Assembly: GCA_022684035.1 (NCBI GenBank)
Contig: JAJHSB010000033.1
Span: forward strand, 1-56,920
Direction of reading: 5' to 3'
Length of the DNA: 56,920 bases
Origin: Candidatus Acetothermia bacterium
GTDB lineage: Bacteria > Bipolaricaulota > Bipolaricaulia > UBA7950
Shown here: positions 15,996 through 27,152 of the stretch, one piece after another
Numbering within the stretch: position 1 is the first letter of the stretch
How the letters are laid out: each line of letters starts with the position of its first letter
The notes under the pieces: model-generated
Databases searched by the model: none
What the model was told of the DNA's origin: nothing
Seen by the model: the letters and a program-made list of their open reading frames with translations, nothing else
Translations under genes and position numbers: made by a program

Positions 15996-16985
15996 TTATT
16001 TCTTTCCACCGGGTTCTTTTTCTGCGGGTACTTTCGAAATGGAGGTACGCATCTCAGTATCAGCCATGATATTGCGCATGTTATAATAATCCATTATCCC
16101 CAGATTTCCTGCTTTGAACGCCTCAGCTATTGCTTGCGGCACGAGGACTTCGGCTTCGACAACTTTGGCCCGCATCTCCTGCACCAGGGCAAGCATTTCT
16201 TGCTCTTTGGCCACGGCCATTGCACGTCGCTCTTCTGCCTTTGCTTGTGCAATCTGTTTGTCAGCCTCTGCCTGATCTATCTGCAGTGCGGCGCCGATGT
16301 TCTTCCCTACATCGACATCAGCGATATCGATCGAGAGGATTTCAAATGCGGTGCCGGCATCGAGCCCCTTTTCCAGAACACGCCTAGATATCGAATCCGG
16401 ATTTTCCAGCACTAATTTGTGGCTCTCTGCTGAACCGATAGTGGTAACGATCCCCTCGCCAACACGGGCCAAGACAGTTGCTTCACCGGCTCCTCCGATC
16501 AGCCGCTCGATATTGGCGCGTACTGTAACTTTGGATTTAGCCTTGAGCTCGATGCCGTCTTTGGCCACTGCCGCCACAACCGGTGTTTCGAGCACTCTCG
16601 GATTTACACTCATCTGCACCGCTTCCAGAACATTGCGTCCGGCAAGGTCGATCGCTGCCGCGCGCTCAAAGGGTAATGGTATCTGGGCGCGCTGTGCGGC
16701 AATGAGTGCATCTACAACGCGACTTACATTCCCTCCTGCCAGAAAATGGGCCTCCAGCTTGTCGCTCTCTGCTTTTAAACCGGCCTTGACCGATTTGATC
16801 ATCGCCAGTACGATGAGTGCCGGCGGTACTTTACGCAAGCGCATCCCGATTAGAGCGCCGATTCCGATCGGTACTTTGGCTGCCAAGGCAGAGATCCATA
16901 GCCTGACCGGGATAAAACTGCCGATGATCAGTATGACAACGACAGCTATTCCAATAAGGATTAGTGTGATATTCCCTCCATTCAT
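15996..16985 (-). CDS. floA: flotillin-like protein FloA
   Basis: FloA scaffolds membrane microdomains. The start at 16985 is chosen because AGGAGG precedes it by eight bases and because the resulting 329 residues and N-terminus (hydrophobic hairpin [25 protein letters not shown]) match the family. The track's earlier start at 17060 would add 25 residues that are themselves hydrophobic. The SPFH-like core has [72 protein letters not shown] and the C-terminal helix with [18 protein letters not shown], all FloA/YqfA hallmarks. It lies directly downstream of nfeD, as in Bacillus yqeZ-yqfA. Confidence 0.92.
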   Translation of the reverse strand: MNGGNITLILIGIAVVVILIIGSFIPVRLWISALAAKVPIGIGALIGMRLRKVPPALIVLAMIKSVKAGLKAESDKLEAHFLAGGNVSRVVDALIAAQRAQIPLPFERAAAIDLAGRNVLEAVQMSVNPRVLETPVVAAVAKDGIELKAKSKVTVRANIERLIGGAGEATVLARVGEGIVTTIGSAESHKLVLENPDSISRRVLEKGLDAGTAFEILSIDIADVDVGKNIGAALQIDQAEADKQIAQAKAEERRAMAVAKEQEMLALVQEMRAKVVEAEVLVPQAIAEAFKAGNLGIMDYYNMRNIMADTEMRTSISKVPAEKEPGGKK

Positions 16986-17076
16986 GTGAAAAACCTCCTC
17001 TAAAAAAATGCCAACAATTGTCCCAGCTATTCCCGTGAGTAGCCATTTCCAGAAAAACATCTAGAGCCTTTTAATT

Positions 17077-18402
17077 TTAGTCTTTTTGGCGCACGCGACG
17101 CACAATGACGCGTGTGCCCTCGACTTTACGCACTTCTATTTCGGTACCTTTATCGATAAACTCGCCATCAGTGACAACATCGACGCGGGAATCACCAAAT
17201 TCCGCAGTGCCGGCCGGGCGTAGCGGAGTGATTACGCGGCCAATCATTCCAACGAGATCTGATCGCTCCGGTACTGCTGTATACCCTGAATCAACGCTCT
17301 CCTCATGCTGGAGCACAAAGCGGCCGAATAGTCGACTACCACGCCCCATTACCTTTACTGCAACGATCGCTCCTATCACGCTGACCACAAAGCCGGCTCC
17401 GAGGTAGATTGCTCCGTACCCTGGCGATGGAGCAGCCATGATGATGCTGGCGATAATCCCGCTGGTTCCCAGTACTCCCAATATACCACCGGGAACGAAA
17501 AGTTCCGCGATCAAGAGCGCAATACTGGCAATAATAAGGAGGAGTATCTCCCATCCGACCAAACCGGCAAAGAGGTGGCCGCCGAAGAAGAGAAGGAGTG
17601 CTACTGCCCCAATCGGCGCAGTTATCGCCCAGGAACCAGTCATAATCGCTGTCGTTATTGCAAGCGAACCGAAGCTGAACAAGAGCGCACTGATAGTGGG
17701 ATGCGTTACCCAACTGGCAACGTGTTCGAAAAAGGCGGGATAGATCACCACCACTTGATATTGCTCTAAATCATAGAGGCGCAATACCGCTTCCCGAGTA
17801 GCAAGGAGGTGATCGGCAAGCTTCAAGTCTACCGCTTCTTCCGCAGTCAGCGACAGTATTCTTCCACGCTCGACGACCCCCTCGATCTCGATCCGTGCAT
17901 CGGCCATCGCCTCCACCAATCTCGGGTCTCTGCCTGTCGCCTCTGCTGCTGCTCGCAGGCGGGATTTCCAATACGACAGCACCTTCTCATCGAGCGGTCG
18001 CGGTTCTGCTGCACCGATCGTTGAACCTGGTGCCATCACCACTCCCTTGCGAGCGGAGATAGTGATCAGCACTCCGGCAGAGGTCGCCTCGCGGGTGACG
18101 AAGCTGATCACCGGAACGGGACTTGCCAACATACGGGCGCTGATATCTATCACTGCATCGAGCCGCCCTCCCGGAGTATCGATCTCTACGATCACCGCAC
18201 GAGCATTGGCTCGCGCTGCCTCACGCAACGCGCGGTTGACAAAACCGGCTGCTCCCCAATCGATGACTCCGCGGATGGGAATGATGTAGAGACTTCCTCC
18301 CGATCCACTTCCTCCTGATCCGATTATTACGCCGGAAAGCAACCCAGCGGCAGCAAGCAGGATACAGACTATTCTCACAATTATCTTCTTTCTCCTGCCC
18401 AT
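17077..18402 (-). CDS. nfeD: NfeD-family membrane serine protease (long form, YqeZ-like)
   Basis: A 441-residue long-form NfeD; AAGGAGGG three bases before the ATG. A signal segment (8-27) leads into a ClpP-class protease domain (about 35-230): IEIDTPGGRLDAV, then the nucleophile serine in EATSAGVLITISA and the VMAPGSTIGAAEPR strand, with a candidate general-base lysine in the following helix (SYWKSRLR). Four or five membrane segments follow (about 235-360), then the C-terminal OB-fold NfeD domain (about 375-438; GMIGRVITPLRPAGTAEF). Partnered with flotillins, it cleaves membrane proteins such as stomatin-like partners. It forms an operon with floA from a promoter at 18465-18493. Confidence 0.9.
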   Translation of the reverse strand: MGRRKKIIVRIVCILLAAAGLLSGVIIGSGGSGSGGSLYIIPIRGVIDWGAAGFVNRALREAARANARAVIVEIDTPGGRLDAVIDISARMLASPVPVISFVTREATSAGVLITISARKGVVMAPGSTIGAAEPRPLDEKVLSYWKSRLRAAAEATGRDPRLVEAMADARIEIEGVVERGRILSLTAEEAVDLKLADHLLATREAVLRLYDLEQYQVVVIYPAFFEHVASWVTHPTISALLFSFGSLAITTAIMTGSWAITAPIGAVALLLFFGGHLFAGLVGWEILLLIIASIALLIAELFVPGGILGVLGTSGIIASIIMAAPSPGYGAIYLGAGFVVSVIGAIVAVKVMGRGSRLFGRFVLQHEESVDSGYTAVPERSDLVGMIGRVITPLRPAGTAEFGDSRVDVVTDGEFIDKGTEIEVRKVEGTRVIVRRVRQKD

Positions 18403-18464
18403 TTTCCCTCCTTGCCAATAAAGACGGAAATTATCATTATTCGATTGGTTGATCTTACTCTTAT

Positions 18465-18493
18465 ATTATACCATCATCTACCATCATCGGCAA
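18465..18493 (-). promoter_or_regulatory. promoter of nfeD-floA
   Basis: On the minus strand: -35 TTGCCG (18488-18493), 17-bp spacer, perfect -10 TATAAT (18465-18470). The spacer is almost filled by a direct repeat of GATGATGGTA. Confidence 0.65.
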
Positions 18494-18655
18494 CTACGTC
18501 ATGAAAATTTCGAGTCTACTGAGCATTAGAAAAGCGACTCACTTTTCGAACTGCCCGACGAGTACTATCTTTCACAACCGTGGCATTACTCGGCAACCAA
18601 TCAATCATTTTCTGTTTCAGTTGAGGGTCGATACGCAGATTATATTGATACTCCT

Positions 18656-19465
18656 TTACTTCCCCGCATTGAATATCAACCTTAAAATACGGTTAATCTC
18701 CATCATATCAGCGCCGGTGTAGGTCAGTGTACGGTTATCAATCTGTTTTATACCTGGGATGTCCTGCGCTGAATAGACGGATAAGGGCTGGATAAGATCT
18801 ACTTCCAAGCGAATCGGTCTTTTGATCACTAATGGTGGTATATTTCCCAGATTAGTGAGTGCCGTTTTAATTCCTGTATGGATCGCCTTCTGCGCGTTTT
18901 TTGGAGTGAGACTGCGAGCAGCAGTAGTATTTATCGCCCATTTTACGATCACCCGCTTGGTCGATGGCAACAGGGAGGCAATCTCAGCATCGATCGTATC
19001 ATCACCGGCAACAAAGGCGAGCGGAACACCAAAATGTCCGGCAATGGCAGCGTTGAACCCTCCTTCACCGACCGTCGTTCCGTTGAGCCGGAGGTTGTAT
19101 ACCTGCCCGGTGAACGAATGGGCAAGCACCCCTGCTCTATCTCCTGCGCGGGAGTGATAACCAATAAAAGAAGCAGCAGCGAATGTATTATCGATTCCCG
19201 CCATCATCCCTAATGGACGTGGTGATCCTTGAATAATGATGGCAGCTTCATGGAGTTCGTCGAGCAATAAGTTACGCATATGTCCGTGTGAGTCGGCAAC
19301 AACCACCTCGGTTGCTCCTGCCTCCAACGTTCCTTCGATCGCTGCATTTGTTTCGCCGGTCATCCATTTGCGTGCCTTTTCGTATTCCGGTCCTTCTAAC
19401 TTAACGTGATCGCCATGGGTTACACCAGCGATTCCTTCCATATCAACTGAGATATAAACCTTCAT
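18656..19465 (-). CDS. D-aminopeptidase, M55 family (DppA-like)
   Basis: A zinc peptidase releasing N-terminal D-amino acids from short peptides, of 269 residues, like Bacillus DppA. The N-terminus MKVYISVDMEGIAGVTHGDH carries the first metal ligands (D8, E10). The second cluster is VVADSHGHMRN (about 57-67), and the later histidine and acidic ligands lie in FIGYHSRAGD and NGTTVGEGGFNAAIAGHFG. AAGGAGG precedes the ATG by a few bases. It likely recycles cell-wall peptides or serves in amino-acid fermentation. It is a single gene, oriented like nfeD-floA but 250 bases upstream of the nfeD promoter region. Confidence 0.9.
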   Translation of the reverse strand: MKVYISVDMEGIAGVTHGDHVKLEGPEYEKARKWMTGETNAAIEGTLEAGATEVVVADSHGHMRNLLLDELHEAAIIIQGSPRPLGMMAGIDNTFAAASFIGYHSRAGDRAGVLAHSFTGQVYNLRLNGTTVGEGGFNAAIAGHFGVPLAFVAGDDTIDAEIASLLPSTKRVIVKWAINTTAARSLTPKNAQKAIHTGIKTALTNLGNIPPLVIKRPIRLEVDLIQPLSVYSAQDIPGIKQIDNRTLTYTGADMMEINRILRLIFNAGK

Positions 19466-19629
19466 TCTTCCTCCTTTCTATGTGTATAGGAAAGTATAGA
19501 ATATTTGCCTACTTAAGTCTTTAGTTATCTTTTCCTCCTCGTTAGCGTGTGTTATGGATAATTAACCGCCGAGCATGCAGAGAATAGAGAGTTCTTATTT
19601 TTGGTTCTTCTCCAATTTAGTTGCTAAAA

Positions 19630-19765
19630 AGGATTCAAGGGTTCAAGTACTTATTTTTTAGTAAGGATTTTATAAGCATTTCCCTTGACTCCTCGCATCC
19701 TTTTGTAATTCTTAAGTATCTCCCTCGAATCCTCATAATCTTACCAACTTTTTTGGAGATGATCC
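19630..19765 (-). repeat. copy B of a dispersed element shared with 49718-49808
   Basis: On the minus strand this begins with GGATCATCTCCAAAAAAG and continues for 43 bases (19723-19765) identical to 49718-49760 except for one base. It ends with the 20 bases 19630-19649, identical to 49789-49808 (TACTTGAACCCTTGAATCCT). The middle differs and contains no gene. Confidence 0.85.
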
Positions 19766-19859
19766 ACTGATATTAGTCCAATTAACAAGGAGAATAAGGA
19801 TGGAATCAGGTCTTGCAATCCAACATTTTTGGTGAGCCAACCCTCATGCTTGTATTATC

Positions 19860-19901
19860 TTGTATTGTGACACATATATGCCGTAAAATCACTTTGTGAT
19901 T
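19860..19901 (+). promoter_or_regulatory. sigma-factor gene promoter with inverted repeat at the start site
   Basis: -35 TTGTAT (19860-19865), 18-bp spacer, -10 TAAAAT (19884-19889). It is followed by the perfect inverted repeat AATCAC-TTT-GTGATT (19887-19901), which ends one base before the ATG. No Shine-Dalgarno is visible, so the mRNA leader is very short. Confidence 0.45.
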
Positions 19902-19902
19902 A

Positions 19903-20793
19903 ATGATGGCAGATATAAATTTTGATGTCGATAGTATCGTAAAAGAAGCGACGAAAGGATATTCCGGTGCTCATGATATCCTTCGCATTTACCTGCGGGA
20001 AATTGCGCGGTTTCCGGTTCTGACAGAAGAGAGAGAGAAAGAGCTGGCAGAACGCAAAAGTGATGGGGACATAAAAGCGTATGAGGAATTGGTCCTTTCG
20101 CATCTGCCATTTGTTGTCACCATCGCTCGCCAATACAGTGGTTCCGGTATCGCTCTCCTTGACCTCATCCAAGAAGGGAACATCGGCTTGATCGAGGGAG
20201 TGAAACGGTTTGATCAGAGAAAAGGATATCGTTTAAGCACATATTCTTCTTGGTGGATCAGACGGGCGATCCGCAATGCAATTACCGAATATTCGCGTAT
20301 GATTCGCATCCCAGAATACATCTTCCGTGCGATCAACACACTCGAAGAGTTACGTACTCGTAGCGATGGAAAGCCGCTTGATGAACAGGAGATTATCAAC
20401 GCGATTGGCATATCAGTCGATACTCTGCGTCAAATCGAAGCACAAGTGAAAGAGGTATTGTCACTCGATCAATTGGTGGGAGATACGAGTGATGATCTCC
20501 GCTACGAAACGATCGAGGATAAAACGATTCCAGCGCCGGAAAAAGAGGCTTTGCGACTCATCTTGCACGAGGAATTGGAAGACGAATTAAAAGAGATTCC
20601 TCTCCGCGAAGCGCTGGTATTACGCTATTACTATGGATTACATGATGCTCGTTCGTATTCACTGGCAGAGATCGGCCGTCAACTCGGTGTGAGTCGAGAA
20701 AGAGTTCGCCAATTGTTAAATCAAGGATTAGGGCGTCTCAGTGAGACTTGGGATCGTTATGCAATGGAGTTTCTCCGTTCGCTCAATGATTGA
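19903..20793 (+). CDS. RNA polymerase sigma-70 factor, RpoD/SigA family
   Basis: A 296-residue sigma factor (ATG ATG; either could start). Region 1.2 is DILRIYLREIARFPVLTEEREKELA (about 26-50). Region 2 includes HLPFVVTIARQYSG, the core-binding DLIQEGNIGLIEGVKRFD and the -10-recognition/melting segment KGYRLSTYSSWWIRRAIRNAI. Region 3 is MIRIPEYI... (3.0) with a hinge. Region 4.2 carries the helix-turn-helix SLAEIGRQLGVSRERVRQLLNQGLGRL. There is no long region 1.1. This is either the small primary sigma of the organism or a group 2 factor; -35/-10 boxes elsewhere in the window match the RpoD consensus, consistent with such a factor. Confidence 0.88.
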   Translation: MMADINFDVDSIVKEATKGYSGAHDILRIYLREIARFPVLTEEREKELAERKSDGDIKAYEELVLSHLPFVVTIARQYSGSGIALLDLIQEGNIGLIEGVKRFDQRKGYRLSTYSSWWIRRAIRNAITEYSRMIRIPEYIFRAINTLEELRTRSDGKPLDEQEIINAIGISVDTLRQIEAQVKEVLSLDQLVGDTSDDLRYETIEDKTIPAPEKEALRLILHEELEDELKEIPLREALVLRYYYGLHDARSYSLAEIGRQLGVSRERVRQLLNQGLGRLSETWDRYAMEFLRSLND

Positions 20794-20899
20794 GCAATAG
20801 ACTGCGTTTACCATCTACCTGGCAACGGGCAGAGCGGAAAACTTTATGATCTTACGTGAAATTACGGTAAGGAGCAAGGATTCCCGATATATTTTGCTG

Positions 20900-23990
<3,091 letters not shown>

Positions 23991-25049
23991 TTATACCGGA
24001 CTTAACAGTTGGTGGCACTTACCAACGAATTCAGTAACAAAGTGAATAGTGTGCTCCAAATCATTGAGACGCAATACTGATATAGGAGAATGAATATAGC
24101 GACACGGTACAGAGACGACACCGCTGATAACGCCTGCTTTTGTCAAGTGAATCGCGCCAGCGTCGGTTCCGCCGTAAGTCGGCAACTTGTATTGATACGG
24201 AATCATTGCTTCTTCTGCCACCCTCTCTAACGCCTGGACCATTCGCGGGTGAATGATAATTGAGTTATCAACCACCGTGATTGCTGGCCCTTTACCCAGA
24301 CGAACCGGCTGTCGTGCTTCAGGAACACCAGGCATATCCGCCCCAATCGTTCCCTCGACTGCAAGCGCGATATCCGGGTCGATTTGATAGGTAGCTGTCC
24401 GTGCACCACGTAACCCTACCTCTTCGCCGATGACAAAGGCGAAGACAAGCTCGATGTCGAGTGATACCTTGGCGATCTTACGGGCAACTTCGATCAACAC
24501 TGTACAACCAGCCCGATCATCAAATGCCTTGCCAGTAACGTATCCTGGTGTAAGTTCTGTGAACGGATAGTGGATAACGAGCGGATCACCGATGTGTATC
24601 CCTATCTCTTTTATCTCTTTACGTGATGTTGCTCCGACATCGATAAACATCTCATCGATTGAAATGACCTTTTTCCGATCCTTATCGTCAAGAATATGGG
24701 GAGGAGCACTACCGATTACCCCGTAGACCTTCTTGCCTGAGCGGAGTTGAATCGTTACTCGATGGGCCGGAATAATCCGGTTATCCCATCCTCCGAGCGG
24801 AACAAACCGCAGATATCCACTCTCTTCGATGTACTTGACGATAAATCCAACCTCATCCATATGGGCATCGAGCAACAATCTCATCTTGCCCTTACCGCGG
24901 CGGTAGGCGATCAGGTTACCTAATCGATCGACTCTAATATCATCGACATAAGGTTTGATCAACTCTTTGATCTTTTCTTGTACCTCGGTTTCAAAACCTG
25001 GTACTCCGAAGCTATCGGAGAGCGCGCACAATATTTCGTTTGCCTTCAT
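23991..25049 (-). CDS. M42-family dinuclear metallo-aminopeptidase (TET/FrvX-like)
   Basis: A 352-residue enzyme of the M42 family, members of which form dodecameric TET peptidases degrading short peptides. Metal ligands are seen in LLLDAHMDEVGF (about 59-70), GKAFDDRAGCTVL (about 172-184), the catalytic VIGEEVGLRGA (about 208-218) and VEGTIGADMPG; the last histidine is in RYIHSPISVLRL. CAGGAGGA precedes the ATG by about six bases. Substrate preference (glutamyl, leucyl or other) cannot be read from the sequence. It is a monocistronic gene between ligA and the divergent kinase gene. Confidence 0.9.
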   Translation of the reverse strand: MKANEILCALSDSFGVPGFETEVQEKIKELIKPYVDDIRVDRLGNLIAYRRGKGKMRLLLDAHMDEVGFIVKYIEESGYLRFVPLGGWDNRIIPAHRVTIQLRSGKKVYGVIGSAPPHILDDKDRKKVISIDEMFIDVGATSRKEIKEIGIHIGDPLVIHYPFTELTPGYVTGKAFDDRAGCTVLIEVARKIAKVSLDIELVFAFVIGEEVGLRGARTATYQIDPDIALAVEGTIGADMPGVPEARQPVRLGKGPAITVVDNSIIIHPRMVQALERVAEEAMIPYQYKLPTYGGTDAGAIHLTKAGVISGVVSVPCRYIHSPISVLRLNDLEHTIHFVTEFVGKCHQLLSPV

Positions 25050-25157
25050 CTAATTCCTCCTGATTGTGAGATTATATAGACAGAAGCAGTATTACGCAAT
25101 TGCTTCTCTCTTGCCAGCTGGCTAATCAGTCTCTCTGGCGCTACAATTTGATCAGTT

Positions 25158-26654
25158 ATGGCAGTCATTAATAAGATCAGTAAAGTGATGAACAGAGACC
25201 GTGTACTGGTCTCCTTCGACCAAAGTCGGATAGTGCGGGCGTTGGCCCGTGCCGCTGCATCGATCGGTGGTTTTGAGCGTGATTATCTGCCGGCGATCAA
25301 TGGCCGTATCTTTGACTCCTGTAAAACTGGCGGTCCAGGCACAGCAACTGATGAAACAATTGCCGACTTTCTCTCTGACTTGGTCGTAACCTGTCTCAAT
25401 GCCAATCCCTACCATCTTGTCTCTAATTTCCCTCCGAACGTGGAACAGATACAAGATGTTGTTCTCCATGTTCTGCGCAGCTACGGATTTACCATCACTG
25501 CCGACGCTTATGAATCTTTTCGCTGGGGTAATCACTGGGTGCGCCAGAAAGCGATCACTCCTCAACAGTTCGTTCGCAATGGCTATCCATCGGCACATAT
25601 AGAAAAGATCGAGCAATGGAACCGCGATCATCATTGCCTTACGATCGCTGACTTAAACGAAATCACCCGCAGCGGAAAGATCAAAGAGTTGATCGATGCT
25701 GGTTTGGCCGCCTACGAAGCTTCGCTCGATGAAGGAGTAGCACGGGTCATCGCGCGCATCAATGGAGGCGATAAGATTAAACTTATCTGGATCAGCGGTC
25801 CCTCTTCATCGGGTAAAACAACGACTACCGTAAAATTAGCGGAACGATTGCGCTGTCACGGCTTGGAATTTCTCATGCTTAACCTCGATGATTATTTTTT
25901 GCCGTTGATCACGCATCCAACAGACTGGATCGATGATCGTAATTATGAGACGCCGGAAGCGCTCGATATTCAATTGATCAACGAACACCTGTTAAGACTC
26001 CTTGCCGGCGAACGAGTGGCCAAACCGATCTATAGTTTCACAGAAGGCCGCCGGATAGGCACTGAGGAAGTAAAATTGGAACGCGACCAGATACTCCTGC
26101 TCGATTGCCTGCATGGGTTCTACCCGCCGATCAATAAAGGAATCGATTCGTATTCAATATTCCGTCTGTACATCGAAGCGATGAATGTCCTGTATGAGAA
26201 CGATGGTAATAGCAAGGAAGCAAACAAAAGAAAGATGACGCGATTTGAAGATATCCGCCTTCTTCGCAGGACATTGCGCGACGCAAAATACCGTAACCAT
26301 AGCCCTCTGTCAACGTTTCTCCACTGGCATTATGTGCGAGCAGGCGAGCTATCCAGCATCATTCCCTTGAAGGGGTTGGCCGATATAATCATCAATGGCG
26401 GCATGCCGTTTGACCTGCCGGTTCTACAACCATTCTTTGCCGGCAACAGCAGGTACTGGCCGAAACAGGAAGATTTCACGCAATATCGAACTTTTCTCGA
26501 TGCGTACATCCGCTATGAGCGACTGGGATCGCTCTTGCAATCAGTCGAAGGGTTACCGATGACGCAGATTCAGGATCATCGCCTCATTCCTGGGGATGCT
26601 CTACTCAGGGAATTCATCGGGGGGAACACGATCAAGATTCCTCACAATGAGTGA
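25158..26654 (+). CDS. ATP-cone domain fused to uridine-kinase-like nucleoside kinase
   Basis: A 498-residue two-part protein. Residues about 6-115 form an ATP-cone (KVMNRDRVLVSFDQSRIVRALARAA...NVEQIQDVVLHVLRSYGFTITADAYESFR), the nucleotide-sensing domain known from ribonucleotide reductases and NrdR. A helical linker follows. From about residue 210 there is a P-loop kinase of the uridine kinase/phosphoribulokinase family: IWISGPSSSGKTTTT (Walker A), LNLDDYF (acidic substrate/Mg residue), YDF-like PIYSFTEG, and a lid helix RLLRRTLRDAKYRNHSP. It presumably phosphorylates uridine or cytidine in salvage, with the cone sensing ATP/dATP. No Shine-Dalgarno is visible before 25158; the message may be leaderless or start at the later Met12. 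Confidence 0.8.
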   Translation: MAVINKISKVMNRDRVLVSFDQSRIVRALARAAASIGGFERDYLPAINGRIFDSCKTGGPGTATDETIADFLSDLVVTCLNANPYHLVSNFPPNVEQIQDVVLHVLRSYGFTITADAYESFRWGNHWVRQKAITPQQFVRNGYPSAHIEKIEQWNRDHHCLTIADLNEITRSGKIKELIDAGLAAYEASLDEGVARVIARINGGDKIKLIWISGPSSSGKTTTTVKLAERLRCHGLEFLMLNLDDYFLPLITHPTDWIDDRNYETPEALDIQLINEHLLRLLAGERVAKPIYSFTEGRRIGTEEVKLERDQILLLDCLHGFYPPINKGIDSYSIFRLYIEAMNVLYENDGNSKEANKRKMTRFEDIRLLRRTLRDAKYRNHSPLSTFLHWHYVRAGELSSIIPLKGLADIIINGGMPFDLPVLQPFFAGNSRYWPKQEDFTQYRTFLDAYIRYERLGSLLQSVEGLPMTQIQDHRLIPGDALLREFIGGNTIKIPHNE

Positions 26655-26662
26655 ATTCCATC

Positions 26663-27031
26663 TTAAGTTCGATTCTCCTCCGCTTCAATATCAGGCTTTC
26701 TCCGCAGTTGTTTCTTCTCTGCCAGTCGTTCTTTGTCGATGCGGCGTTGCGCCCGCCCGCCACGGGAAATGGCAGTCGGAATACGGGGTGGATCTACCTG
26801 TAACAGGGCGTCCAACTTACGTCTTAACTGCGCCAATGCGATCTGTTTATTGCGATATTGACTGCGCTCACGTTGGCACGTCACAACGATTCCTGTCGGA
26901 CGGTGTCGAATTCTCACCGCTGTATCCCGCTTGTTGACATTCTGCCCGCCCGGACCACTTGAGCGGAATCTCTCTACAATGCATTCGGCAAGGAGATCCT
27001 TCTCTGAACTTGGAATCTTCAGAACTGTCAT
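26663..27031 (-). CDS. GGQ-domain peptide-release-factor-like protein (RF-1 domain only)
   Basis: A 122-residue protein consisting of the RF-1/ArfB catalytic domain: [29 protein letters not shown] (GGQ at about 28-30) and [22 protein letters not shown], then a strongly basic C-terminal tail. It hydrolyses peptidyl-tRNA on stalled ribosomes or acts as a minor release factor. The tail has the Lys/Arg richness that ArfB inserts in the empty mRNA channel, but the family is closer to the short 'peptide chain release factor-like' proteins. It converges with the kinase gene (8-base gap). It lies about 120 bases downstream of the amylase operon end and may be read through from it. Confidence 0.8.
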   Translation of the reverse strand: MTVLKIPSSEKDLLAECIVERFRSSGPGGQNVNKRDTAVRIRHRPTGIVVTCQRERSQYRNKQIALAQLRRKLDALLQVDPPRIPTAISRGGRAQRRIDKERLAEKKQLRRKPDIEAEENRT

Positions 27032-27152
27032 AATCGATCTTCACCGAATAGGATATCTGGTTGAGTGCAGGTTTGTCGAACCAAAGCGAACGTAGATCTT
27101 TGGCTCTATGAGCTGTTTCGTTATATGTAACGTCGGCATACTGAATGCATCC

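Larger units (their letters stand above)
19466..19902. other. intergenic region with repeat copy B and sigma-factor promoter
   Basis: Between the divergent D-aminopeptidase and sigma-factor genes. It contains repeat copy B (19630-19765) and the sigma-factor promoter/operator (19860-19901). No additional coding frame with a credible start was found. Confidence 0.6.

Noticed and set aside
15650-16069. 139-codon plus-strand ORF opposite the coiled-coil gene and floA
   Set aside because: Its composition is the antisense of the coiled coil and of the floA C-terminus; the minus-strand frames match real families.
16297-16989. 230-codon plus-strand ORF antisense to floA
   Set aside because: Shadow of a recognised gene, rich in Ser/Thr/Ala/Pro as expected from antisense reading.
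18516-18608. Possible 30-residue minus-strand peptide MIDWLPSNATVV... downstream of the D-aminopeptidase
   Set aside because: The open stretch looks protein-like, but there is no Shine-Dalgarno, and it is too short to distinguish from a decayed gene tail.
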